Part shown: positions 49,956 through 59,485 of the stretch, piece by piece
Position numbering within the stretch: the stretch's first letter is position 1
Layout of the letters: each line of letters starts with the position of its first letter
Source: CAVUBL01 sp963739795
GTDB taxonomy: Bacteria > Acidobacteriota > Thermoanaerobaculia > Multivoradales > DATKCC01
Assembly: GCA_963739795.1 (NCBI GenBank)
Contig: CAVUBL010000015.1
Span: 372,001-436,000, forward strand
Direction: 5' to 3'
DNA: 64,000 bases
The notes under the pieces: model-generated
The model's database searches: none
What the model was told of the DNA's origin: nothing
The model's input: the letters and a program-made list of their open reading frames with translations, nothing else
Program-made: the position numbers and the translations under genes

Positions 49956-51418
49956 CGAGACTCCTTACCCGCCGAGCCGGCGAGCCAGCGGTTGGCTGCC
50001 AGGAGAGCCACCAGGACGACCCCCCATTGCACCAGGACCGTCCCGGCGCTGAATTGGGACAGCGGATCGAGGGTGGCGGAGAGCGACTCCCCGGCCGCCT
50101 CGTGGATCAGCCACCAGAGGATCAGCACGACCCCTTCGACCGGCACCAGGACGCCGATCACGAAGCTCCACCAGCGGCCGATCCGCAGGTCCGCGCCCGG
50201 GGCGTTGATCACCTCGCGCCGGAGCCGGTCGATGCCGAACCGGCGCGCACCGACGGCGAAGAACAGGCCCGAGAGCATGAGGCCCACTCCCCAGACCCAG
50301 TCCTGGTTGAGGAGGAACGCGGTCGAGAGCGCCGACGGGCTGCCCAGCACCAGCGCGGCGCCGCCGAGCCAGAGCAGGCTCCGGCGCCGGTTGAAGCCCC
50401 GGTCCATGAGCACCCGCGTGCCCAGCTCGAGCATGGAGATGAGGCTGGTCAGGGCGGCGAAGGAGAGGGCCAGGAAGAAAAGCACCTCGAAAAGGTGCCC
50501 ACCGGGCATCTGGCTGCAGAGCTGGGGAATCCAGGTGAAGGTGAGCCCCTCGTTCGTGGCTCCCACGATCTTGCTCGCGGCCGCCGGATCGACGGCGAAG
50601 ACGGTGCACAGGACCATCACGCCGGCCAGGAGCGACACGCTGTTGTTGCCGAATCCGATCAGGAAGGCGTTCAGGGGCACGTCTTCGCGCGCCTTCATGT
50701 AGACCGCGTAGGCCACGATCAATCCCCAGCCCGCTCCGGTGTCCCACGCGTTCTGGGTCAGGGCCTGAATCCAGATGCCCGGCTCGGCCAGGTCCGCCCA
50801 CCGCGGATGGAACAAGAACTCGAGCCCCGCCGTGGCGCCGGGCAGCGTCACCGCTCGCACGGCGAGCACGACCACGAGCACGAAGAGGGTCGGGATCAGC
50901 ACCTTGGCCACGCGCTCGATCCCGCGGACCCCGAACCAGACTACCGCCACCCCCGCCGAGAGGGCCAGGACGTGGGTCAACACCGGCTGCCAGGAGCCGG
51001 TGTACGCGGTCCAGAACGCCTGGGAGGACCCCGCTTCGAGCTCGCCGGTCAGCGACGCGAACAGGTATCGGAAGCACCAGCCGGTGACCACCGAATAGTA
51101 GAACATGATGAGGATCGCGCAAGCCGCGACCCAACCTCCCAGCCAGGAGGTCCCGCGCCCGGCGAGGGTCGCGAAGGCGCCCACTGGGCCCTTGCGCGAG
51201 CGCTTGCCGAACGAGAACTCCACCATCATCAAGGGCACCGACCAGAGGAGCAGGAAGACCACCCAAGCCACCAGGAAGCTGCCTCCGCCGTTGGTCGCGG
51301 CGATGCGCGGGAAGCGCCAGATGTTGCCGGTGCCCACCGCCATGCCCAGCGTGGCGAGGACCAGGCCCCAGCGGCTGCCGAAATGTTCGGATTCGCTCAC
51401 GGTCGGCCCTCCGGTCAC
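49952..51418 (-). CDS. sodium-dependent amino acid transporter, NSS/SNF family
   Basis: The 488-residue protein has 11-12 membrane segments. RWGLVLATLGMAVGTGNIWR is the TM1 Na+ site, then FPRIAATNGGGSFLVAWVVF, YAVYMKAREDVPLNAFLIGF, and FFLALSFAALTSLISMLELG in TM8. It imports amino acids with Na+. It is followed by the MetS-like small subunit. The start is a GTG at 51418 overlapping the thiE stop; a second GTG lies 18 bases further in. Confidence 0.9.
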   Translation of the reverse strand: MTGGPTVSESEHFGSRWGLVLATLGMAVGTGNIWRFPRIAATNGGGSFLVAWVVFLLLWSVPLMMVEFSFGKRSRKGPVGAFATLAGRGTSWLGGWVAACAILIMFYYSVVTGWCFRYLFASLTGELEAGSSQAFWTAYTGSWQPVLTHVLALSAGVAVVWFGVRGIERVAKVLIPTLFVLVVVLAVRAVTLPGATAGLEFLFHPRWADLAEPGIWIQALTQNAWDTGAGWGLIVAYAVYMKAREDVPLNAFLIGFGNNSVSLLAGVMVLCTVFAVDPAAASKIVGATNEGLTFTWIPQLCSQMPGGHLFEVLFFLALSFAALTSLISMLELGTRVLMDRGFNRRRSLLWLGGAALVLGSPSALSTAFLLNQDWVWGVGLMLSGLFFAVGARRFGIDRLRREVINAPGADLRIGRWWSFVIGVLVPVEGVVLILWWLIHEAAGESLSATLDPLSQFSAGTVLVQWGVVLVALLAANRWLAGSAGKESR

Positions 51419-52031
51419 GCCGCGTCGCGGGCGGCGGCCAACAGCCGCCCCAGGTTGTCTTCCAGGTCACCTCGGCACAGGGCCGAGAGGACGGCCACCT
51501 CGTCGGCCCCGGCGGCCAGCACCTGGGCGAGGTTGCCGGCGTCGATGCCCCCTATCGCCACCAGCGGCTTGGAGGTGGCGGCCCGGGCACGGCGGACAAA
51601 GCCCAGGCCGACGACCGGATCGGGCGAGGCCTTGCTGGCGGTGGGGAAGACCGGACCGACGGCCACCAGGTCGACGTCCGGATCGGCGGCGGCGGCGGCG
51701 AGCTGCTCGTCGTCGTGGGTGGAGAGGCCGATCCGGCAGTCCGGGCCCACGACCCTGCGGGCCGCCGCCGGAGGCAGGTCGCGCTGCCCGAGGTGGACCC
51801 CGGCCGCCCCCACCGCCGCGGCCACGTCCGGACGGTCGTCGATCCAGAGCGCGGCACCGCTCCCCTCCACCGCCCGCCGGCACTCCTCGGCCAGGTCATG
51901 GAGACGGCGGTCGGGGAGCGACTTCGCCCGGAGCTGGATCGACCCGACCCCGGACGCGGCCAGGAAGGCCGCGGCTCGCGCCGGTGAACGCTCCCCGAGG
52001 GCGGCCACGTCGAGGATCGCGTAGACGGGGC

Positions 52032-52035
<4 letters not shown>
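51415..52035 (-). CDS. thiE: thiamine phosphate synthase
   Basis: From the ATG at 52035 the protein has 206 residues: GVGSIQLRAKSLPDRRLHDL (QLR.K), ALWIDDRPDVAAAVGAAGVH, LGQRDLPPAAARRVVGPDCR, IGLSTHDDEQL, VAVGPVFPTASKASPDPVVG and PLVAIGGIDAGNLAQVLAAG. This is a complete TenI/ThiE TIM barrel joining HMP-PP and THZ-P. It overlaps the accC stop by 4 bp. Confidence 0.9.
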
Positions 52036-53417
<1,382 letters not shown>

Positions 53418-53441
53418 GCCTTGGTGCTCGAGTCCGAGTCT

Positions 53442-53927
53442 TTACGCCGGCTTGATGGCGAAGAGCGGCTCCCCGAACTCGACGGGCTGGGCGTTCTCCG
53501 GGAAGACCTGGACGACGGTGCCGTCGATGTCCGACTCGATCTCGTTCATCAGCTTCATCGCTTCGACGATGCACAGCACCTGGCCCTTCGAGACCCGCTG
53601 CCCTACTTCGACGAAGGGGCCCGCGTCGGGAGCCGGAGAGCGGTAGAAGGTTCCGACGATGGGCGAGTCGAGGACGTGGCTGCCGGCCGGGACGTCGAGC
53701 CCGTCGCCCTCGGGCCCTTCCGCGGCCGGAGCGGCCGGAGCGGCCGGAGCCAGGAGGGCCGCGGCCGCGGAAACCGGCGCTTCCGCCGGCGCCGTGGCGG
53801 CAGCCACCGGGGCCGTCGAGTAGCCGTCGATCTTGAGCCGGAACCCCGAGCGCTCGACCTCGAGGCCCTGGAGCCTACGGGTCGAGACGAGATCGATGAG
53901 CTCCTTGATCTGTTCGAAGGTCAACAC
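53442..53927 (-). CDS. accB: biotin carboxyl carrier protein of acetyl-CoA carboxylase
   Basis: The 161-residue protein has an N-terminal MLTFEQIKELIDLVSTRRLQ, a Pro/Ala-rich linker, and the biotinyl domain GSHVLDSPIVGTFYRSPAPD with the biotinylation site LCIVEAMKLMNEIESDIDGT (MKL Lys). It carries biotin for AccC. An unusual intergenic hairpin repeat (53948-54006) lies just upstream. Confidence 0.96.
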   Translation of the reverse strand: MLTFEQIKELIDLVSTRRLQGLEVERSGFRLKIDGYSTAPVAAATAPAEAPVSAAAALLAPAAPAAPAAEGPEGDGLDVPAGSHVLDSPIVGTFYRSPAPDAGPFVEVGQRVSKGQVLCIVEAMKLMNEIESDIDGTVVQVFPENAQPVEFGEPLFAIKPA

Positions 53928-53947
53928 GGATTTCGACTCCCTCTAAG

Positions 53948-54006
53948 CATCGGATCCCTCTCGCAACCCCTCGATCCCCTTCCCAGCCCCGGGGGGGAAG
54001 GGGACG
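53948..54006. repeat. 60-bp intergenic hairpin repeat, copy 2
   Basis: CATCGGATCCCTCTCGCAAC, then CCCTCGATCCCCTTCCCAGC and CCCGGGGGGGAAGGGGACG: about 85% identical to 32377-32436. The stem CCCCTTCCC / GGGGGAAGGGG can act as a terminator or RNA hairpin between the roadblock gene and accB. Confidence 0.7.
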
Positions 54007-54082
54007 AGCCCGGCCCCGTCGGTCGCAACCCTGCCGCGGCCGGCCGGAAACGCGCTCCCTCCCTCGAAAGCCGGTGGGTCCT

Positions 54083-54439
54083 CTAAGCTAGCTCGCTCTC
54101 CAACTGCAGACGAGCCCGGCGCAGCTCGAAGCGGGCGCGACCGCGGTTGCCGTCCGCCGCGAGCACCAGGACCAGATAATAGCTGTCGCTGACGGAGCTT
54201 ACCATCACCGTCATCCGGTCGGTGCCGACCGTGAGCTGCTGGACGCCACCCGCCGCCAGGTCGCGGTGGTCTTCCGCGATCGCCTTGACCTGGGTGATCA
54301 GCTCGGCCACCAGCAGGTCCAGATCGATCTCGGGAGCGGAGCTGACCGACTCGACGGTGATCCCGTCCTCGGCGACCAGCGAGAGGGCGAGGGCCCCCTC
54401 GATCCGGTTGCTGAGCTCGTTGAGACGCTCAATGAACAT
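54083..54439 (-). CDS. roadblock/LC7 domain protein (MglB-like)
   Basis: The 118-residue protein is one roadblock domain: LNELSNRIEGALALSLVAED, GITVESVSSAPEIDLDLLVA, LTVGTDRMTVMVSSVSDSYY and LVLVLAADGNRGRARFELRR. Such proteins act on small Ras-like GTPases, e.g. MglB on MglA in polarity and motility. No mglA is in the window. It overlaps the end of the TPR gene by 11 bp and lies near the type IV pilus block. Confidence 0.87.
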   Translation of the reverse strand: MFIERLNELSNRIEGALALSLVAEDGITVESVSSAPEIDLDLLVAELITQVKAIAEDHRDLAAGGVQQLTVGTDRMTVMVSSVSDSYYLVLVLAADGNRGRARFELRRARLQLESELA

Positions 54440-55766
54440 CGCCGGGCTCTCTCCCCCGAAGGCGCTGGAGGTAGCGCTCGAGAACGTAGCGCTTGCGATC
54501 GGTCAGGCCTTCGCCCCGGACCTCGCCGGGGAAGCCGGCGAGGAGCTCCGCGGCGCGTAGCTCGGGGCGCCCATGAGCGGCGAGCTCCTCGAGCCCCAAC
54601 CTCGCTTCGGCATTGTCGGGATCGGCCTCGAGAACCTGCCGGAAGATCTCCTCGGCCTCCGCCAGGTGACCCTGGCGCAGGTAGAGGCGACCGAGGGTGA
54701 CGGTGGCCCGTCCCGGGCCCGCGGCAGGGGCTGGGCGGGCCTCCTCGTCCGCCGGTGGCGGCGCAGCCGGAGGCTCGGGGGTTGTCTCGGGCTCGGGCTC
54801 GGGCTCGGGCCCGTCTCCGAGCTGGGCCGCGACCTCGGCGGGGGGCTCGGCCTCGGCCTGGACGGCCTCGGGGACCTCGGGAGCCACCTCTTCCTCGGGG
54901 GGCGCAGGCACCGGCTCCGCGGCGCCCCCCGACTCGAGGAGGGAGGAGAGGTCGGACGGCGGGGACTCGGCAGGCCCGCTGAGATCGAAAACGTCCGTCG
55001 ACGGGGGTTCCGGAACCCCAGCTGTCTTCAAAACCTCCGGGGTCTCCGGAACCTCCGGGACCTTCGCGGCTTCCTCGGCTTCCGGCGCCTCCGCCGGCGA
55101 CGGCACCGCGAAGAGCCCCTCCGAGTCGAGGGCGCTCAGGTACCGCCGGCGGTCCCCCTCGTCCCCGCCGAGCGCGGGGAACGGCTCGCCCTCGGTCCGC
55201 GGTGGCGGGGGCGGAGGAGCGGTTTCGCGAGGCGGCGGCTGGGGAGGCTCACTCATCCCTGGGGGCTCCTCTGGAGGCTCGGCCGTCCCTGCTGGCGCAG
55301 GCGGCGGAGGCGGGCCTGGCGGCGGGACGGGGGCCTCCGGCCCCTGGCGTTCCAGCTCGCCGATCCGCCGACGCAGGTCCGCGATTTCGGGATCGGAGTC
55401 GTTCAGAAGGCTGTAGACCCGCAGGCGCTGACGGGCCAGCTCGGCCCGACCCTCGCTCAGATAGGCGTCGACCAGCAGCCGATAAGCCACCATCTGGGTC
55501 GAATCGGTCTCGAGGACCTTCTCGAGGTCGGTGATCGCCTCGGCAGCCTGGCCCAGGTCGAGGTGGCACCGGCCCAGGAGGACCCTCGCCGCCGGGTGGG
55601 TCGGGTTCGCCCGCAAGCCCTCCTCGAGGACGCCGGCGGCGTCGGCGCTCCGGCCGAGTCGCCGGTACTCGTCCGCGAGCTGCAGGAAGACCCGCGAGCC
55701 CTTGTCGGCCTCCCAGCGTGCCCGAAGAGCTTCCAGGCGCGCGCTGGTGGGTTCGGTGTCAGGCAT
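54429..55766 (-). CDS. TPR protein with Pro/Glu-rich linker
   Basis: From the ATG at 55766 the protein has 445 residues. N-terminal TPR units (VFLQLADEYRRLGRSADAAG, PAARVLLGRCHLDLGQAAEA, MVAYRLLVDAYLSEGRAELA) precede a 210-residue Pro/Glu/Ala-rich linker. A C-terminal TPR pair (LGRLYLRQGHLAEAEEIFRQ) follows. It is coupled to the roadblock gene, so the two probably form one regulatory or assembly complex. A TATACT -10 box lies about 75 bases upstream. Confidence 0.83.
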   Translation of the reverse strand: MPDTEPTSARLEALRARWEADKGSRVFLQLADEYRRLGRSADAAGVLEEGLRANPTHPAARVLLGRCHLDLGQAAEAITDLEKVLETDSTQMVAYRLLVDAYLSEGRAELARQRLRVYSLLNDSDPEIADLRRRIGELERQGPEAPVPPPGPPPPPAPAGTAEPPEEPPGMSEPPQPPPRETAPPPPPPRTEGEPFPALGGDEGDRRRYLSALDSEGLFAVPSPAEAPEAEEAAKVPEVPETPEVLKTAGVPEPPSTDVFDLSGPAESPPSDLSSLLESGGAAEPVPAPPEEEVAPEVPEAVQAEAEPPAEVAAQLGDGPEPEPEPETTPEPPAAPPPADEEARPAPAAGPGRATVTLGRLYLRQGHLAEAEEIFRQVLEADPDNAEARLGLEELAAHGRPELRAAELLAGFPGEVRGEGLTDRKRYVLERYLQRLRGREPGDVH

Positions 55767-55841
55767 GGGCGTGGAGGCCGGGCCCGCGGCCCGCCGGCCG
55801 GCGCCCGGGGGCGGCCGGCACACGGTGCACGGTTTCCGCGG

Positions 55842-55847
55842 AGTATA
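55842..55847 (-). promoter_or_regulatory. candidate -10 box of the TPR/roadblock operon
   Basis: TATACT on the minus strand at 55847-55842, preceded by a GC-rich stretch with no clear -35. The transcript would reach the ATG at 55766 after about 70 bases. Confidence 0.3.
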
Positions 55848-55901
55848 GCAGTCGCGCGCCCGCCTTCCGCGGCTCGCCCGCCGAGCGGATGGGCTACCGG
55901 C

Positions 55902-56837
55902 CTACTGCGTCGTGACGCTGACGGACTGGCTCACCGTGCCCTCACCGACCGAGTTGGTCACCGTCAGGGTCACGATATAGGTGCCCGCCTGGGAGTATTG
56001 GTGCGCCGGGTTGCGGGAAGTCGAATGGGCGGTGCCGTCTCCGAAGTCCCACTCCCACTTCGTCGGGTTGCCCGTCGACGTGTCCATGAAGGCGACCGTG
56101 AGCTGGCTGCGGGTGAAGCTGAACGCCGCGATGGGCCGTCGCAGGATCGAGAGGGAGACCTGGTCGTTCTGGACGCTCGAGCCCGCGCTCGCCTCCACAG
56201 AGACGCTGAAGGAGTCGCCGCTGACACCCTGGACGTCGCCCTCGGTGATGTCCAGGGTGTCGCGGGCCTGGCCCTGGGCGTCGGTGTTGATGAAGGCGCC
56301 TCCGGACTCGAGGGTTCCGACGTCGGTCGAGAAGTTCACCGGCACGCTGGCCAGAGGCTGTCCCTGGGAATCCCGGACGAGCGCCAGGAGGTCCACGCTG
56401 CCGCCGCTCTCGGGCACACTCGTGGGGGTGGCCTGGAGGGAGACCGCGCCCGCGGTCCGCCCGATCTGGACGTCGACGGTGACCGCGTCCAGGGCACCGG
56501 ACATGGCCGTCACCGTGGCCATCCCGATCCGCCCCTGGCCCCGGAGCTTGGTGGTGGCGACCCCGGAGCTGTCCAGATCGAGCAGCTCGGAGTCCAGTTT
56601 GCCCAGCGTGGTCGAGAGGCGGACCTGCGTGCCCGGGTTGAGCGGGTTGCCGTCCATCTTGCGACCGACCACCGTGATCGTCGCCGAACCGTTGAGCGCG
56701 ATCTCGGCGGGGTTGGCCGAAAGGGTCAGGATCGACCCGGTCGGCGCCACGGGGCTGACCTGGTCGCAGGACAGGTTCCAACCGGCGAATGCAACGATTA
56801 CGGCAAGGACAGCGGCGGGGCGCAGGATTCTCGTCAT
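55902..56837 (-). CDS. lipoprotein with Ig-like repeats and C-terminal PKD domain
   Basis: The 311-residue protein has a lipobox (VIVAFAGWNLSC). Two Ig-like (Big-type) domains follow: ILTLSANPAEIALNGSATIT and AVSLQATPTSVPESGGSVDL. The C-terminal PKD domain is AFSFTRSQLTVAFMDTSTGN, with WEWDFGDGT and GTYIVTLTVTNSVGEGTVSQ. It is a surface or periplasmic adhesion-like protein. It lies in a row with two further lipoproteins and pilQ on the same strand. Confidence 0.85.
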   Translation of the reverse strand: MTRILRPAAVLAVIVAFAGWNLSCDQVSPVAPTGSILTLSANPAEIALNGSATITVVGRKMDGNPLNPGTQVRLSTTLGKLDSELLDLDSSGVATTKLRGQGRIGMATVTAMSGALDAVTVDVQIGRTAGAVSLQATPTSVPESGGSVDLLALVRDSQGQPLASVPVNFSTDVGTLESGGAFINTDAQGQARDTLDITEGDVQGVSGDSFSVSVEASAGSSVQNDQVSLSILRRPIAAFSFTRSQLTVAFMDTSTGNPTKWEWDFGDGTAHSTSRNPAHQYSQAGTYIVTLTVTNSVGEGTVSQSVSVTTQ

Positions 56838-56874
56838 CTCAGGCTCAGTATACGCAGCGGGAAGGCCGACCGTC

Positions 56875-57015
56875 TAGGAACGGCCGGCGAGGGTCCGTAG
56901 CGGGATCGCAGCGCGCGGCGACGAGGGCATCGCCGAGCCTATGTCGAGGAGCCGCAACGCCGCGAGGGGCGATGCTGGGGCACCCGCAGCAGGGCGGAGA
57001 TCGATTCACGAGCTC
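56875..57015. repeat. palindromic element, degenerate copy D
   Basis: The right two-thirds match copy A (GCCGAGCCTATGTCGAGGAG, then GCAACGCCGCGAGGGGCGAT and GGAGATCGATTCACGAGCTC), while the left terminus is lost or too diverged to see. The right end overlaps the TGA stop codon of the IPT-repeat lipoprotein gene, exactly as copy B does with the MATE gene. Left boundary approximate. Confidence 0.7.
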
Positions 57016-58879
57016 AGCTCGACTCGCTAGTGTCCCCGTCGCTGGTGCACTGCGGATCGCCGGGCGGGCTCACGCCACCGTTGTAGTCGGTCAACCCGTC
57101 GCCGTCGTTGTCGATGCCGTCACTGCACTCGGGCAGCACCGGGGTGGTCCCGGTGTCGTTGCGGCACGACTGGTCGCTCGGAACGTAGGCGAAGACGCCC
57201 TCGAAGGAGTTGTTGCAGGCCGTGCCGAGGTTCTCCACCTGGACGTCGAAGGTGGTCCGGATGTAGCGCTCTCCGGTGGTGCCGTCGTGGTTGTCGTCGC
57301 AGGGCTCGGTGTCGAGAACGGAGTTGGGAACGCCGGGGCTGGTGACCTTGATCTGGGTCGCCGAGGAGCTCTGGAGCGAGGCCGCGAAGCTATCGCCACC
57401 CTTGACGAAGCGCACCCGGAGCGGCGGCTCGAAGCCCTGGCCGCCGACGGTGACGGTCGTTCCGCCCGACTGCGGTCCGCTGGTGGGCGACACCGAGGTG
57501 ATGAGCGGCAGCGGCACCACGTAGGTGAACCCGATATTCGAGTCGAAGCTGTCGCCGGTGTTGATGTTGGTCTCCGAGAAGGTGCCACCGTCCATCTGTC
57601 CGGTCGTCGGGCACATGGTCACCTGGATGCCGGAGGTCCGGATGACGATCTCGGTGCCTGTGACCGAGATGACCTGTTGGCCCAGGCCGCCGAGGGAGAC
57701 CGCCACCGGGGCCTCGAAGCCCTGGCCGTGGATCGTCACCAGCGTCCCGCCGGTGTAAGGGCCGGCGCCCGGGCCGGCAGCGGTGATGATCACCTTGGTT
57801 CCGTACTGGAACGCGGAGGTCGCGACGGTCGAGAAGCCGCTGTTGACGTTCTTGACCAGCAGGTTGACGGTCTTGTTCTGATTGTCCTGCCCGAAGGCCT
57901 GGGCCGGAGGGGTCAGAACCACGAGCCGGGTCGACGTCACCGACTCCACGGTCGCTTCGACGCCGGTGAAGCTCGTCGCCGAACTGCCGGTGCCGAAGAA
58001 CACCTGGACCGGATCCGCGAAGCCGTCACCGTTGATCGTCACCCGCGTTCCGCCCTCGTTGGGGCCTGACGCCGGAGAGACTGAGAAGACCTCGGGCTGC
58101 TGGGTGGTCCCGCCGCGGGTGTAGGTGAAGCCCCGGGGCAGCAGGTCGCTGGCCTGGGTCGTCTCGTTGAGATTGATGGTCACCGCCACGTCGACGGTCG
58201 AGGTCGAGCCCACGGGGACCGCGGTCGCCGAGGGCGGCGTGACCACCCGGATCCGGTTGGCCGAGACCGACTGCACCTGGGCCGGCGTGCCCCCGAAGGT
58301 CACGCGCACCGGCGTCTCGAAGCCGCCGCCCAGGATCGAGACCTGCTCGCCCCCCGACGGGTTGCCGGTATTCGGATCGAGAGCGTTGATGAAGAAGGTC
58401 GAGGGCTCGGCGATAGCGAGGGTCGCCTGCCCGATACTGTCCTCGAGCCGCGCCTGGATGATGACTGACCCGCTGCCCTGGAGCGTCGGCGGGAAGTACG
58501 CGACCGAGGCACGGCCGCTCGCCGTCTCCACGACCGCCGAGGTGCTGCCGGTCTGGGAGCCGAAGGCGCCGTTACTGGCGGAGAGGACGATCGTCGTGCC
58601 GCTCGGCGGCGGCGCCCCGGTGTCCAGGCGCACGACGCGAACACTGACCGTCACGGGATCAGTGCTACCCGCGGGGATCTGGCTCGGAGAGAGGGAGACG
58701 GTGATTCCGTAGGTCGCGCTCGAGGGCCCGGTTCCGGGCGGCGTGCCGGGCTGCTGGCTCGGCTCGCTGGGCGAGCTCGCCTTGCACCCGGCGAGCAGGA
58801 GCGGGAAGGCAACGAGCAGCAGGGCCGCGCGGCGCGCGGCGCGACGTGGGGCGGTCGAAGCATGCAGACGTCTGGACAT
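57014..58879 (-). CDS. lipoprotein with IPT/TIG repeats
   Basis: From the ATG at 58879 (AGGAG nine bases upstream; the earlier in-frame ATG leaves no spacing) the protein has 621 residues with a lipobox (FPLLLAGC). An Ig-like start is followed by at least four IPT/TIG units, each with GG.xVTI.G.GF.xPVxVxFG (e.g. GPNEGGTRVTINGDGFADPV, GPYTGGTLVTIHGQGFEAPV, GPQSGGTTVTVGGQGFEPPL). The end has ECSDGIDNDGDGLTDYNGG, a calcium-binding-like motif. IPT domains are common in secreted adhesins. Stop TGA overlaps element D. Confidence 0.86.
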   Translation of the reverse strand: MSRRLHASTAPRRAARRAALLLVAFPLLLAGCKASSPSEPSQQPGTPPGTGPSSATYGITVSLSPSQIPAGSTDPVTVSVRVVRLDTGAPPPSGTTIVLSASNGAFGSQTGSTSAVVETASGRASVAYFPPTLQGSGSVIIQARLEDSIGQATLAIAEPSTFFINALDPNTGNPSGGEQVSILGGGFETPVRVTFGGTPAQVQSVSANRIRVVTPPSATAVPVGSTSTVDVAVTINLNETTQASDLLPRGFTYTRGGTTQQPEVFSVSPASGPNEGGTRVTINGDGFADPVQVFFGTGSSATSFTGVEATVESVTSTRLVVLTPPAQAFGQDNQNKTVNLLVKNVNSGFSTVATSAFQYGTKVIITAAGPGAGPYTGGTLVTIHGQGFEAPVAVSLGGLGQQVISVTGTEIVIRTSGIQVTMCPTTGQMDGGTFSETNINTGDSFDSNIGFTYVVPLPLITSVSPTSGPQSGGTTVTVGGQGFEPPLRVRFVKGGDSFAASLQSSSATQIKVTSPGVPNSVLDTEPCDDNHDGTTGERYIRTTFDVQVENLGTACNNSFEGVFAYVPSDQSCRNDTGTTPVLPECSDGIDNDGDGLTDYNGGVSPPGDPQCTSDGDTSESS

Positions 58880-58900
58880 CGTTCCCATCTCCTAGAGAAG

Positions 58901-59461
58901 CTACGGTCGGAATTCCACGGTGAAGCTCTGGGCGTTGGTCACCACGTCTCGCCCCCCGAGGGTCCGCCCGAAGAACCTGAGCCGGCAGTTGAGCTTGATG
59001 ACGTCGCTTCCCGTTTCCTGATCGGCTCCGCCGTTGACGAACAGCAGATCCGACAGCGGCGGATTCCTGAGCTGCTCGGAGCGGAGGATCGGCAGGTTGT
59101 TGAACACGGTGGTGCCACCAGGGCTGATCGAGCTGATCAGCCTGTCCACCAGCGGTGTCGGGACCTTGGTGCCAGCGTCCGCGCGCGAGTAAACGACCTC
59201 GTAGGTCGAGAGCTCGACGGTCTGGAGATCGGTCGTGCCGAGGTTCGGGTTCTGCACGAGTGACGAGAGCGTGAGGCTGCCGATGGTGACCAGACCGCTC
59301 GAGTCCACGGTGTCCTGGACAGCCACCGTCGAGGGGAGCCCGTCGAAGTTGGAGATCACCAGGGAGACGCCCCCGCTGTCCACCTTGCCGGCGTTCGAGC
59401 AGCCGGCGAGCACGAGGGGCAGACAGAGGAGAAGCAAACTGGTGTGCAGGTGTCTCATCAT
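58901..59461 (-). CDS. lipoprotein of unknown function adjacent to pilQ
   Basis: From the ATG at 59461 (or 59458) the protein has 186 residues, with a lipobox (LLLLCLPLVLAGC). The body is beta-rich: VSLVISNFDGLPSTVAVQDT, TVELSTYEVVYSRADAGTKV and NGGADQETGSDVIKLNCRLR. No family recognised. It is 24 bp downstream of pilQ and 21 bp upstream of the IPT lipoprotein, so all three are probably co-transcribed. Confidence 0.78.
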   Translation of the reverse strand: MMRHLHTSLLLLCLPLVLAGCSNAGKVDSGGVSLVISNFDGLPSTVAVQDTVDSSGLVTIGSLTLSSLVQNPNLGTTDLQTVELSTYEVVYSRADAGTKVPTPLVDRLISSISPGGTTVFNNLPILRSEQLRNPPLSDLLFVNGGADQETGSDVIKLNCRLRFFGRTLGGRDVVTNAQSFTVEFRP

Positions 59462-59485
59462 CGTCTCCAAGTCATCGTCTCCACG

